From the NCBI GenBank assembly GCA_002914805.1, contig JXTB01000091.1, positions 618,253 through 682,252 on the forward strand: DNA of 64,000 bases, in the 5' to 3' direction. A program made the translations under genes and the position numbers. The notes beneath the pieces are model-generated. The model ran no database searches. It had not been told where the DNA came from and worked only from the letters and a program-made list of their open reading frames with translations. The stretch comes from Parasponia andersonii. Its lineage: Eukaryota > Streptophyta > Magnoliopsida > Rosales > Cannabaceae. Below are positions 1 through 11,595 of the stretch, piece after piece; positions within the stretch are counted from its first letter, which is position 1; each line of letters starts with the position of its first letter.

Positions 1-2063
1 AAACTTGTGGCTTTTTCTGTTGGAGTTCAAAAGGGTGCCGAGGGGTCAGAGATGCCAACGAATTCAGCCCCACCTCGAAGTTCATCCAAGCGGAGCAGAG
101 CGGCCGAGGTCCATAATTTATCTGAAAAGGTCGACTTCGAACGCTCAGAATTCTGAGTATTTCAAATTTTCATTCATGGCATTGTGAGTTTTTGGGTTGT
201 GATGATGTGCTTGATTGCTTAACAGAGGAGGAGGAGTAGGATCAATGAGAAAATGAAAGCTTTACAGAACTTAATTCCAAATTCTAACAAGGTTTGTCTT
301 TTTAAAGCTTTGAGCTTGATTTTTGTGTTTTGTATGGTTCAGAATTAATGATTTTCGGTTTTCTTTCGGATAGACGGATAAGGCTTCAATGCTTGATGAA
401 GCGATTGAGTACTTGAAGCAACTTCAGCTTCAAGTTCAGGTGAGCTTTCTGGTTCCCAGTCAATGATCTTTCGGCTATTATTCTTAGTTAGAGGACTGTT
501 ATGATTTAAAATTTAGAACAATCTTTATTAGCTACAGTGTCTAGTGATTTAAAATTTAGAAGTATCTTTATTACCTTACAGTGTCTAGTGATTCCTGTAC
601 GTGCTCTCTGTATTTGAGGTTGGAAGAGTTTACATTTCATCTTGGTAAAGCAATTCATTGTAATGCTGAACCTGAACCTGTTCAAGCTTTGTCACAGTAG
701 CCGAAAAATGGCACAACGTTCTTTTTTATTATTAAAGTCTTGAAACTAGATAGGAACTATTGGAATATAATCTTAATAGTTACTACAAATTAGTACATTG
801 GGGTCTTTCTTTCTTTGGCAAAAGATGATGGATACTTTGAATATGTTTGCTCTGGCACTTTCAATTGACACCGCACTAAACTCATCTTTCAACCTATTTC
901 ATAACATTTTTCTCTGGTTTATCTCATGACAAAGGGTGTAGCATCTTTCTTACTGTGTTCCTTCTGTAATTTATCCTCACCTCCATTGTCCAATGATCCA
1001 ATCTCCGAAAAAGGCTTGTCCTTTGTTAAAAACTAACCTTTAGGGCGCTGAACAAGTCTTTTACTAGCATGTGTTTCAAGATAATATCTTTTTGTTTCCT
1101 TGGTCGTGGAGTACACAGTTATTCATTATTTTACCAAGTAACGGCTTATATAAAAATAGAGTAAAAAGTCTTTAGCCTACTAAAAAAGCAAAGAAATCAA
1201 CACTATTTTTGTAGAGTTTTTATTAGACAAGCGATATAATAGAAAGCCTTTGAGGTTAGTTACAAGAAATGTTAGGTTATTAAGATTTTTCTTTTCTTTG
1301 ATAAGGAGCATGCGAGTTAAACTCAAATCTGAAGGGAGACATAGACTACTAAATTCTAATATTGAAAGTAGAAGTCCAAACCGTGCGTGCCTTTACTTTG
1401 AAAGATTTCAGGTGTTCTATCAAGTTTGTACTTACTGCATATTAGTTTTAAGGACCTGATGTGACCAATAACCATACTAGCTGTGTTTCGTGTTATAAAG
1501 AGACTTCAACTGATCCTGTAATTTCTCCTTCCTTTTCCAGAATTCAGGAAAAGTTTGAAAAGGATCGTATTTCATGAAGCTGATGGGTCTTTCTTTTCTT
1601 TTTTTGGATGGATTTCCAGATGTTATCGATGAGAAATGGATTAAGTCTGCATCCAATGTGCTTACCGGGAGTTCTGCAACCCATGCAGTTGCCATTGCCT
1701 CAGACAGGACTGGGATACAATGAGGGTCCTAAATATCTGAATTCCAACAGAGGAATAAGCACATTTTCTGGGGTTGAAGAGAGCTTGATGCATTCTGCCT
1801 ATAATTTGTCTAACACTAGCACAATCTCAAATCAGCCAACCACCATACCTTCACTTGCAAACATTGCCACTACTCCAGAACCTTCACTCGGTTTCGAACA
1901 ATCCATTCAGACTCACTCAGACCAATCAGTCTTCCAACATCCTCAAAGGTAAGTCCTCCTGTGTGAATCTATTACTAGATTACTCAACTTTCTGGAACTC
2001 ATGCCAATAATTTTAACATTTTGAAGGATTTGTGCAACGATGGAAAATCACAACTGCAAGTAG
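1..2063 (+). CDS. SPT: SPATULA/ALCATRAZ-like bHLH transcription factor, 3' part
   Basis: The gene enters from the left edge, so its N-terminus is outside the window. Visible exons by frame and GT-AG sites: 1-129, 226-291, 374-439, 1620-1948 and probably 2027-2063 (stop TAG). Exon 1 ends with the basic region (RSSSKRSRAAEVHNLSEK). Exons 2 and 3 complete the helix-loop-helix (RRRSRINEKMKALQNLIPNS, then DKASMLDEAIEYLKQLQLQV). Exon 4 gives MLSMRNGLSLHPMCLPG, the extension after helix 2 that is typical of SPATULA/ALCATRAZ. The family consists of nuclear E-box/G-box-binding regulators of carpel margin and fruit dehiscence-zone development and of seed and temperature responses; that role here is inferred from homology. 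The last exon is the least certain: reading through the donor at 1949 also gives a short open tail. The 1.18-kb third intron shows nothing else. Confidence 0.88.
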
Positions 2064-2651
2064 ATACCTGTCATACTAGGAAAAGTTCCTCCGAGGTTGA
2101 TATCTTATCCTCAAAGAATCTGGATGTGTGAAAATGCTCACTTATATTAAACCGTTCTTTTTTGTCCAAAGACTACAGGGACGCTAATGATCCTCATGAA
2201 AACTCATGTCATTATATTCTTAGTCTGGTTATTGTTTTGTTAGTCATAACAGGGTTGACTCAATTGTGAGAGCTGGAACTGATGCCTCCTTACCTGTATA
2301 AAAATGATCACGATACTTTGTATTATTATAACTTGATACTTGGATGGATGTTGCTATTACTCCATGGTTTATAGAAACACTTGTGAATCTGAATATAAAC
2401 TTGTTCTGGCATTTTCTATAAACATCGTCCATACCATCCTGGTTTCATAGACTTATAGTATGTATATATCAGCTTATCTCATAACTCATAAGCAAATAAG
2501 CAAAACTCTTGCAGTCCTGTGACTCCTGTACAGCAATCGACAGTTACTCTACTCATATTATTGCTACCAATGGGAAATGCAAACTAAGGGCTCCTAGAGG
2601 TTAAGGCCGCCCTTTGAGTTGCAAGGCCTACAAACTCAGATTGATTATAAC
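2064..2651. other. Intergenic, bHLH 3' flank
   Basis: This is the presumed 3' UTR and downstream flank of the bHLH gene. I see no gene, RNA or clear repeat here; the short ORFs have no family resemblance. Confidence 0.5.
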
Positions 2652-3008
2652 TTTGGAATATTGTCACTTTTATACCCTATATTTTGATACTTTGTTCAAA
2701 TTATATCTAATGTCTTAGTTATTATCAATATTAACCTTTAGATTTGAACTATATTACAAAATTATTTTATGATACTAATTTAGAGCAATTAATTTATTAA
2801 GTTGCCATTTAAAAAATTGAAAGTAAACCATATAAAAACTTATCCGAGAATAAGTTTATTAAATTATTTTGGTAAATTAATTGCTCTAAATTAGTGTCAG
2901 GATATAAATTCATAATAAATATTAAATTTAAAGATTAATGTTAACAAAAAACAGAATGTATAAACCCAACAGAGTGTCACAATATAGGTATAAAAATGAT
3001 ATTATCCC
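2652..3008. mobile_element. MITE-like element with ~150-bp terminal inverted repeats
   Basis: The left end (TATTGTCACTTTTATACC and what follows) matches the reverse complement of the right end (GATAATATCATTTTTATACC), and the match continues inwards. The inner part of the arms is clearest: ACTAATTTAGAGCAATTAAT at about 2775 and its complement ATTAATTGCTCTAAATTAGT at about 2877. The element has no coding capacity and abuts the long foldback that starts at 3009. The superfamily is undetermined; target-site duplications could not be resolved in this AT-rich context. Confidence 0.6.
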
Positions 3009-3982
3009 TTATATTTTATTTTTGTTCTGAGAAAATTATATTGATTATTTGTTTCAACTCAATTAGCCTATCATATTTTTAGGCCTTAGAATCATTAACA
3101 ATAAAACTTTGATACCATCGATTTATAGGAATAATATCATAAAAAACTCATCACTTTTAGTGTTTTATAAAAAAGAATTCACATCTTATCATTTATATTA
3201 AATTAAACTTTCAATTTGCATTATTATATCAAATTAGACTGGGCCTACACATTTAATCAAAATTAGAACTTTAGTTTGTTTAAAAAGACAATTTTACCAT
3301 TTAAACCATAAAGAATATATTAAAACTAATAAATATTGAAACCAACTATTATTGTATTTATTTCTTTTAAAAAATATTTTAAGTAAAAATAATAATTACT
3401 AAAAATAATAAGAGTTTCAACTATTCAAAATAATTTAAAACAAGAATGACAAAAGTTAAAAAAAATTCTCATTTTGTTATTCTTTTTTTTTTCAATAGTT
3501 TAAATTATTCAAAACAATAAAGAGAGAGAGAGAGAGAGAGTGACACAAATTGTAAAATTTCTCATTTTTTCTTCATTTTTTTAATCATTTTAAGTGAAAC
3601 TATTGAATATTGAAACTAAAATGAGCTTAAATTATTCAAAACAATTAAATGCTAAAAAGAAATAAAATGGCAAAAGTTTTTATTCTTAATAATTATTATT
3701 TTCATTGAAATATTTTTTGTAAAAAAAAAAAGAAAGACAAGAATAATTGGTTTCTATATTTATTATTTGTAAATTAAAAGTTTAATTTGATATAAATGAA
3801 AAAATATATATATATTTTTGATAAAAACACTAAATATGGTAGGGTTTTTTTTATATTATCCCTATAAATCGATGGTATCAAAGTTTTATTGTTAATAATT
3901 CTAAGGCCTAAAAATATGATAGACTAGTTGAGTTGAAACAAATAATCAATCGAATTTTTCCTGAACAAAAATAAAATATAAT
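3009..3982. repeat. Long inverted repeat (foldback element), arms ~450 bp
   Basis: The left half reads as an approximate reverse complement of the right half. For example, GATACCATCGATTTATAGG near 3110-3128 pairs with CCTATAAATCGATGGTATC near 3861-3879, and TATTTTATTTTTGTTC near 3013 pairs with GAACAAAAATAAAATA near 3963. Similarity persists almost to the centre, where an (AG)n run lies at about 3520-3542. No ORF is present. A transcript would fold into a long hairpin. It could be a large MITE or a foldback transposon. Confidence 0.75.
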
Positions 3983-4778
3983 CAGTCTGATTTTTTGGTA
4001 GTTGTTTATTATTATTATTATTATTATATCTTGTGTGAACTTCAAAAAAAAATATCAAGAAATTTAGACTCTACAAAATAGTAAAATTTCTAAAAATTAA
4101 TAGTTTTGACTAATTTTTTAACAAATTTCAGTAATAAAAAAATAATAATATTTTCCATTAAAACTGCATTAGTTATTATTATTCTACTTAGTTTTGAGGA
4201 TATTATTGTCTTTTATCTATAAAATTATTCAAAATGTCAACTCAAGTTATTAATTTTCAAAAATTATTAATATCAAAATATTATTTTACAAAATCTATAT
4301 TTTAGGATTTAAATTACAGAACACCCACCTATAGAAACACCCACCCATATATCTATGTACAGTAATTTTCAATTGATATCATACCCATATATAATGTATA
4401 CGAGCGAAATTTCAAGAAGGTAAAACAAATGTATAAATTTTAACATAAGATAACCTAAATATTCATATATTGCTTATGTCTTGTTTTCCTTAAAACTTTT
4501 TCAGCGATACTTTATAATAATATATAAATGGTGGTGTGCATATTTTATTTCTAAATAAAATTAGAAGGACAAACAAAAGAAAATCCAATCATATATTTCT
4601 ATACTCTACAAAATATATTTTACACTGTACATACTAAATATAAATAACCAACTCTTTGTCTCTTTTATATTTTCGGTCTCGATTATAATTAAGTTATTTA
4701 TATTTTCTTACAAAGACATTCTTAGATCTAGTTTGTTTTCACCTATATTTCCTCCTATATATACGTGTATATATATAT
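3983..4778. other. AT-rich intergenic
   Basis: Very AT-rich, with an (ATT)n microsatellite at about 4009-4026. I see no gene. Confidence 0.5.
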
Positions 4779-5009
4779 GATTCTCAATTTAATATCTATT
4801 TTTTTTACACATATTTATAAGTTCTATTTTTAGCCGTTAGATCATAATCTAATGACTATCATAATTTAGATAATTGAGAAAATAAATATTTATTATTTAA
4901 TATTTTTCTCTCTCTAATTTTTACTATAAAAATACGTGCGTGGTGAATTATAATTGAGCAAAATAATACTTATGAATAGAAAAAAAAAATACTTACTCGA
5001 TTGATGCCT
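4779..5009 (+). mobile_element. TA-tract MITE, copy 1 (diverged)
   Basis: This resembles the element at 32592-32830. Shared features are the left end (CAATTTAATATCTATTTTTT), the internal segment around AGCCGTTAGATCATAATCTA, and the right end, whose reverse complement (ATCAATCGAGTAAGTATTTT) matches the end of the copy at 59477. Short TA runs lie on both sides. It is the most diverged of the three copies and non-coding. Confidence 0.6.
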
Positions 5010-6449
5010 TATATATATACAAGTTCAACAATAGTTTAATATTGTTTATTATGTACTTTAAGGGTATCTCTCATTCCTCTATTTTGGTGTAATTTTTACT
5101 CCATTTTTGGGTAATTTTAACATCAAATAGTAACTTCATCTTTAACCCATTATTCCATTTCTAATGCTAAAAAGAATATTACTAGTATATTCTTTTTTAT
5201 CTATTTTTTTATATAACTTTATTCTAATAACCCACTATTTATCAATTTCACCAATAAAGCCCATATACAATTTTTTTTTTTACGTATTGATCCAATAATA
5301 TGTTTTATTATTTAACAAAGTTGTAGAAACTAGTAGATTAATAAATTATATTTTATTAACTAAAATTACCAATTCATAAAATTAATGTTGTAAATTGATA
5401 TTTCATATTATTTACATGTTAAATTTACTCCATATAATTCTATCATGAAATAATGATATAGATATGAGATATAAAAAAGAAGATTTTAATTTTTTTGGTA
5501 CTAAAAAGTGGTTAATTTTGGTCAAAACAATACAGGTAGGGTCAAAAACCAAAAATTTAATATTCATTTGTGGCCTTTTTTGCACAAAAAAAAAAAAAAG
5601 AGTTTAAAAAAAGGCAAAAATAACGTTTGTGAACGTGGCACTGTTCACAAATGGGCCCAAACACGATTTTGGAGTCCAAAAATGTCACTGGGTTGGGCCA
5701 ACACGCAGCGCCAAATGCCACTTTTTCATGCTAATATAGCCTGCATTGGTGAAAGCCTAAGGGAAAATATATACCGGGAGTTTTTCTCAAATCTGTGGAT
5801 TTTTTTTTTTAAATGTGGGCAGTGGCAATGACAGTGTTGGTCATTATTTTTTTTTAAAAAATATAAACGAGCTCCTCTCAAGTGTATATTATTAATGGAA
5901 ACAAAATACTTCAAATTACAATTTAAACATAATAATTATAATTTTAAACTCCTCAAAAAAAATACGAAAAATGAATCATAAATATAATTATGAACAAATA
6001 TGTAAGTTACTGTCCTTGTATCAATTTTTTTTTCTCATTTTGTTTAAATTTTTTTATTATACTTTATTCCAGGATAGCATCCACTCCGAGAAAAAGAATA
6101 CATTAGATGAAATAATTTGTACAATCTTAGACATTTTACAACAAAAAAAATCTCCAATTTAGTGGAAGTTATTTGTTTATTCTAATCAAATCCTCGTGAA
6201 TGACTTATTTTTTGTAAATAACAATTACAACTGCTTACCTTCTACGAATTCTTGTGAAAATAATAAAATATAGAAGAAGAAACATGCTAAAGCCCCAAAT
6301 CCAAGTTCTGCTTCCCAAACTGTTAAAACTGAACCATACAGAAAATATAAGTGGAGTTCTGCTTACATAAAATTAATAAAATGTTAAATTCATTCCTTTT
6401 TCTATTCTCTTATCTCATTATTTAATATGTTGATTTCACTGTACTTTAT
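5010..6449. other. AT-rich intergenic
   Basis: No gene recognised. The ORF at 5508-5831 lies in low-complexity poly-A/poly-T sequence with no family resemblance. The locally GC-richer patch at 5630-5760 is unexplained. Confidence 0.4.
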
Positions 6450-6559
6450 ACTTTATAATATTGTTAAAATATGAGTTATTTTAATGGAATCCACTTATCA
6501 CTCTACTTTATAATATTGTTAAAATATGAATTATTTTAATAGAATTTATGTGTCAAAGA
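6450..6559. repeat. Tandem duplication, 2 x 55 bp
   Basis: ACTTTATAATATTGTTAAAA begins at 6450 and again at 6505. The two units differ at only a few positions. Confidence 0.8.
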
Positions 6560-9509
6560 ATAGTCATAAGATTGTACTTTGAAGAGATGTATTTAGTTTC
6601 CTTGAATTTAGTTTACTTTGCAGACACTTGGATCCACTTTTTAGGGAATTTCTAATTAGATTACTAAGATATTACATCAAAACAAGCTCCGTCGTATCAG
6701 TATAAGTGGGCATTTAGAAAAATCTATAAGACTATGTATGCATTTTTTTTTTTTCCTTTCCTTAATTTTCATAATTGTATTCTGTCATTTTTATTTTCTT
6801 TTAATCATCCTAATCTTCTTAAGAAAATTTAATGTACATAAGAAAAAAGGAAGAGATAGATAATACATGTCGCACGTTACACATCATTCGAGATATTTAG
6901 CTAGCATAATAACATAGAAAACCTATCATTTTAATTCTAAAATGACGTAATAGAATAGGATCCTGTGTCAGTTTAAAATTGAAGAAATAAGCTAAACAGC
7001 ATGTTAATTAAAAATCAATGTGGTTGTGTTTACACATAAATTTTGAATCAATAAGTAAGCTCTTAAACTTATAGTTTTCTTCGTATTAAGCCGACGTTCG
7101 TTAGGATTATCATAAAAAAGAAAAATTATTATAAACTAAATGGGCCAGTGTTTTAGCAAGAAATCTCTAGCTCACCTTCTTATAACTTTTAAGGTCAAGT
7201 ACGTTGGTACTAGATTAAAAAAGAAATAAAAAAGGAAAGAGAAAAAAAGAAAACAACGACTAGCAATTTCTCCACACTTTCCCATTATCTACCAACGCGA
7301 TTTTCAATTACTGCCTATTATTTCCTCCATAAGTGAGTTGTGAACGCTACGTTGCTCATATTTTTCTTAGTCTCCTCTTCCTCACTCTTACCAACTATGC
7401 TTCCCACTTTTCACAACCTCTCTTCCACTTTTCACCTCTCCTCCCTATATCTTCTCATCCTCCATTTCTTCTTCAATGACACAATTTGGCTCCCAAAACA
7501 ATAATAAATGTGTTGGTGGCCATAACTCAACTACACTGCCACACATCACACCCTCTCGCTCATTCTCATCTCTTCTTTCCTTTTATCTTTTCTACTCCGA
7601 CTTCAAAAATGGCAGTAAATACGACAACTCAACAGTTAATCAACGGCACAATCAAAGTTTTTTGGCCACAAATGATGAACTAGCCACCTGGTCATGGCCG
7701 TCAACTCTAACTTGCTTGTAGCTGAATTTCTTTTTTCCCCCTTAAAGAATTCATGACTTTAGACATTGGTTTAACAGAGTCCAAAGTCCTTCATGTCATT
7801 CAGAAGCGGAGGTTGTGAACTTACGACATCGGTTTTTAGCTCATGTATATTCACTGACTTACTATGTCAAGTGCATATATGTCATATTTATTGGCAACGA
7901 TAATTTTTTTTTTATCACTTTTAGGTGATACGTACACCATTTTTTTTTGTAGTGTCTACATGGATGACACGTGATAATTTATTTCTCATAGGCAGAGGGT
8001 GCGATCGGGTTATATAACACGGTCCAATATTTGTGCCCATGGGAGGCCAAGCTCCTTCTCCTCGTGAGACTAAATTATTTTAAATAAAATGTCTAACATA
8101 TTTTTATATAAAATATAAACTACTAATTTTTGTTTCAAAATTTTTATATCAACTCCAAAAAAAATATGTTTCATTTATGTACCCATTTTCAGATTTAATT
8201 TCGAAATATTATATAATTATCATTTAAATTTATTTTTTTTTATTTTTTGAATATTGTTTTTCCTTATTTACAAATAAGACATGATAAGAACTATATTAGT
8301 AAAAGTTTTTATTATGTATTTGTGTTTAGTCTTTTGTTCCACCAAAAACATTATGGTACGAAATAATATAATGTAATCTAATCTAATCACATTTAATTTA
8401 CTAATCCAATCTTGCATGCCAAATAGCTCATAAGTTACAAAATAGGCCTTTTTGCAAAATAATCTTTTTGGAATAATATTTTTAGAGAAATGTTTATCCT
8501 TAAAAATTCTTTGCAAATAGTCTTTTTAAATTATAACTTGACTACGCTCAACAATACAAAAAAAAAAAAAAAACCATTTTGTTAAGGGTTTTAAAAGATA
8601 GATCATTCTTTGAAAGTCACTTAAAAAGTGATCTAATTTCCCCCATTTTCATTACAAAATTGATTTTAATTACATTGAAAGAAAATGTATCCTCTTCAAG
8701 TAAGACAATTAGATATGGAATCGAGAGAATTAAGGAATGAAATTAAAATTGAGTCTCTTTGCAAACTATTCATTTTGGAAGTACATTTTTAGAGAAGACT
8801 TATCTTTTGAGATTCTTTGCAGAGTAATTTTTTTTTAAGTTATAACTTAGCTAAGTTAGTCCAAAGTTTAAGGGATGTGTGTGTGAATTTGGAAGGGTCA
8901 AGGTTCAAACTTTGGTAGATAGTATGTATTATTTTCTTTTAAATTTGTAGTAAGTAGTTATCATTAGTTAAGATTCATTTTTAAATTTTTTTTTAAAGTT
9001 ATAACTCAATCATGATCGATAAAATTTAACATCACACTCAATAACGCAAAAATGTCATTTCATGAAGGACTTTAAAAAACATGTCTTTTATTAAGTGTCG
9101 CGTTCAACATTGTCTAATTTTCCTAATTTTACATGCATGTTGAACGAAAAGGGCAACTATGTTCTTCTTCTTCTTCTTCTTTTTTTTTTTTTTTTTGGGG
9201 GTTCTAGGGACTTGTATAAGAGTTATTTATTTGTTGGTTGTTAGGTATGCGCAATAGCTTGTCTCTGTTCTTCCTCAAGTTGTGAAGTGTTACAAGTGTA
9301 TTGGGAAAATGATGGCATGTCCAAAGAAAATGTGCATTTTTTTCCTTGCTTGTTTCTTCTCTTTCCTGAGAAGAAGGCCACCTCGAGTCCAATAACGGAT
9401 GTCATTGTTAAACGAGCTTCTTCAGACCCCAAATTTTAAATATTGTTTTTAGAATGATAGGTTACTAGGTGTTCTTAATTTTATCATCATTTATTGTTAT
9501 TTTTAGGGT
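6560..9509. other. Intergenic
   Basis: No gene is supported. A (CTT)n/poly-T run lies at about 9160-9197. Segments near 8470-8620 and 8790-9080 share words such as TTTAAATTATAACTTGACTA / TTTAAGTTATAACTTAGCTA and look like an old, diverged duplication. Confidence 0.4.
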
Positions 9510-10072
9510 TGCTAATAGCATATCCAATAGACATGCTAATTGTCTTGTCATTGCTAAATTTCAGCATTTGGTTGGAAAATAGGATTTCAATGGTGAATTA
9601 TATCTGATATAGTTTTTAGCATTACTATATTTGTTGTGTCAAATATAATGCTATTATTATTTTAAATATAAAATATTCAGATATTCCACAATATTATAAA
9701 AATTCAATGTATTTATATAAAAATTTTAATGAAAATTTATTTAGAAATTTTATCCTTATTAAATTATAATCATTTAAAATTAATAAGAGAATAAATTTTA
9801 TTTATAATTTTTTTACATTGAATAGTTTGTCTGCTTATGTAGAATATCAGTAATTCTAAATTAGTAGATAATGTTAATTTTAAGACGAGTAATTGGATGA
9901 TAAAATAATAAGAGCTAATAGTAAAAAAAAAGTTAGTTTATACATAAAATTAATATTTAAAATATAAAATAATATTTCTTTTAGTATATATATATTTAAG
10001 TAAAATTCAAAAAATATTGACATGCCAAATTTAGTATTGGCACACCTTTTTTTAGCATAATAGAGATGATCT
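9510..10072. mobile_element. Possible PIF/Harbinger-type MITE
   Basis: The left end has AGCATATCCAATAGACATGC. The right end, reverse-complemented, gives GATCATCTCTATTATGCTAA. This resembles the GCATCTCCAAT...ATGCTAA signature common in plant Harbinger MITEs. The inverted repeats are imperfect and no clean target duplication was found. Confidence 0.3.
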
Positions 10073-10162
10073 GATGAAAGGTACTAAATTTTAATTAAGT
10101 GTTAATGTGATCGGAATGTTTCTGAACTCTTTGATGTTCCTCCTCCTTTATAGACTAAATCA

Positions 10163-10474
10163 TGTACCGTATTTTTTTTTTTTTCAGAAAATGATACTTT
10201 TTAAAAAGTTTTTAGAAAAATATCATTTTAAAATATTAACTAGTAACTAATAATCAAATATATTTATAACCAGTATAGAACTGATAACTGATAACCGGTA
10301 ACCAATACTTAAATATTATTAGCTAATAACCATTTTTTAAAATGATATTTTCTAAAAATATTTTTAAAAGTCGTATTTTTCTAAAAATAATTACAAAAAT
10401 TAAAAAAAAAACTCACATACCATATTTTTGTATTTTTTAAAAATATTTTTATAGATAAAAGTATTAGAAACCCC
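10163..10474 (+). repeat. Dispersed non-coding repeat, copy 1
   Basis: It shares order and wording with 41018-41399: ACCGTATTTTTTT at the start, AGAAAAATATCATTTT, a run of AACTGATAAC/ACTAGTAACT motifs, AAATGATATTTTCTAAA, then CATATTTTTGTATTTTTTA and a common end at TTAGAAACCC. The middle is partly self-complementary. It may be a MITE or a fragment of a larger family; there is no coding sequence. Confidence 0.5.
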
Positions 10475-10494
10475 GACATTATTCTGTTAGACTA

Positions 10495-10495
<1 letters not shown>

Positions 10496-10542
<47 letters not shown>
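10496..10542. repeat. (TA)n microsatellite
   Basis: An uninterrupted TA dinucleotide run. Confidence 0.95.
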
Positions 10543-10543
<1 letters not shown>

Positions 10544-10616
10544 TTAAAACATCGTAATTTTTATGAAAAAAGTGAAAGTAGTAGTTTCATAATTTGATCG
10601 ATACTAATATTAGTAT

Positions 10617-11242
10617 TGACGGAGGTTTTGTCAACAATGAATTTAAGAAATTACAAGATGTACCTTGTGTGGGTAAAGGGTTGATCAATCAAAGCATGTA
10701 AAAAGGACAAAAATTTTATAGTGGTTCGGCTCCAAAAAAGATAAGCCTACGTCCACTGCTGTTTACTATTTTCTAGAAGATTACAAGAGAGTACAGAGTG
10801 TGTTCAGAAAATGAGTCCTTAAGTTAAGTTTTTTCCTCTAGAGCTCCCTCACGGCAACATTGATCTTCCTCTTATATAGGTGAAGGTAGTTTAATATTTC
10901 CCGATTATAAAAACGGGTAAGTATATAATCAGAAAATACAATTTGAGTAACAATATAACTGGGTAATAACTTAAATGAAATGATTGGTCGATCTTGAAAG
11001 AGAATATTTTGTTTCCCTTTCTTTGTAGATTACCCGTTTGATGAAGGTCGGTCTAGTTTTTATTTCGTTCTGGTCGCACTTAACTTGTTTAGAGAAGGTC
11101 GCACTTTATTCGAAGGGAGGTTGCATTCAACATACTCGGACAAAGTTACACTTAACTTACTCGTGCGACCTGTCACGTCCTCTTAGTTGCTAACTTTCCC
11201 TTTTTGGCATTGACCACCATCTAGTTTTTAGACTGCACAATA
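10617..11242 (-). repeat. LTR of the Tat element (3' LTR in element orientation)
   Basis: Begins TGACGGAG on the plus strand and ends ...GCACAATA. It aligns along its full length with 20341-20955; shared stretches include GGGTTGATCAATCAAAGCAT and ATTTTATAGTGGTTCGG. Confidence 0.9.
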
Positions 11243-11595
11243 ATTGTCCTCAGCTCCATTAGTTCTTTAGGACAAAATGGAGCTTCCTTCTATTAAGTGC
11301 GAGCTCATAAATGCGACATCATGATATTATCTCGAGATCTTCGAAGAGTCGTCAATTCTCAAATCACATCTTTTCAGAACCACACGTATCTTCTCCTGAC
11401 AGATGAAACCACATGTCATATTTTTTCAGCAAAACTCGAGGAGATTTTTCAATTTTTTGAGCAGTCATAATGACAGCGATAACGCCACTTGTTGTCTTAA
11501 ATTGAGTCGTTTCAAATTTTGAAAAGATACCGATTTAATTTCAGAAAATCAACTCTCGGGTGAATTTTGGCTTCTGGATCTGAAAATTAAATATT

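Noticed and set aside
5508..5831. 107-aa ORF
   Set aside because: Built on poly-A/poly-T stretches with no recognisable domain.
7476..7721. Two overlapping small ORFs in a pyrimidine-rich stretch
   Set aside because: No domain and no gene context; CT-rich composition accounts for the open frames.
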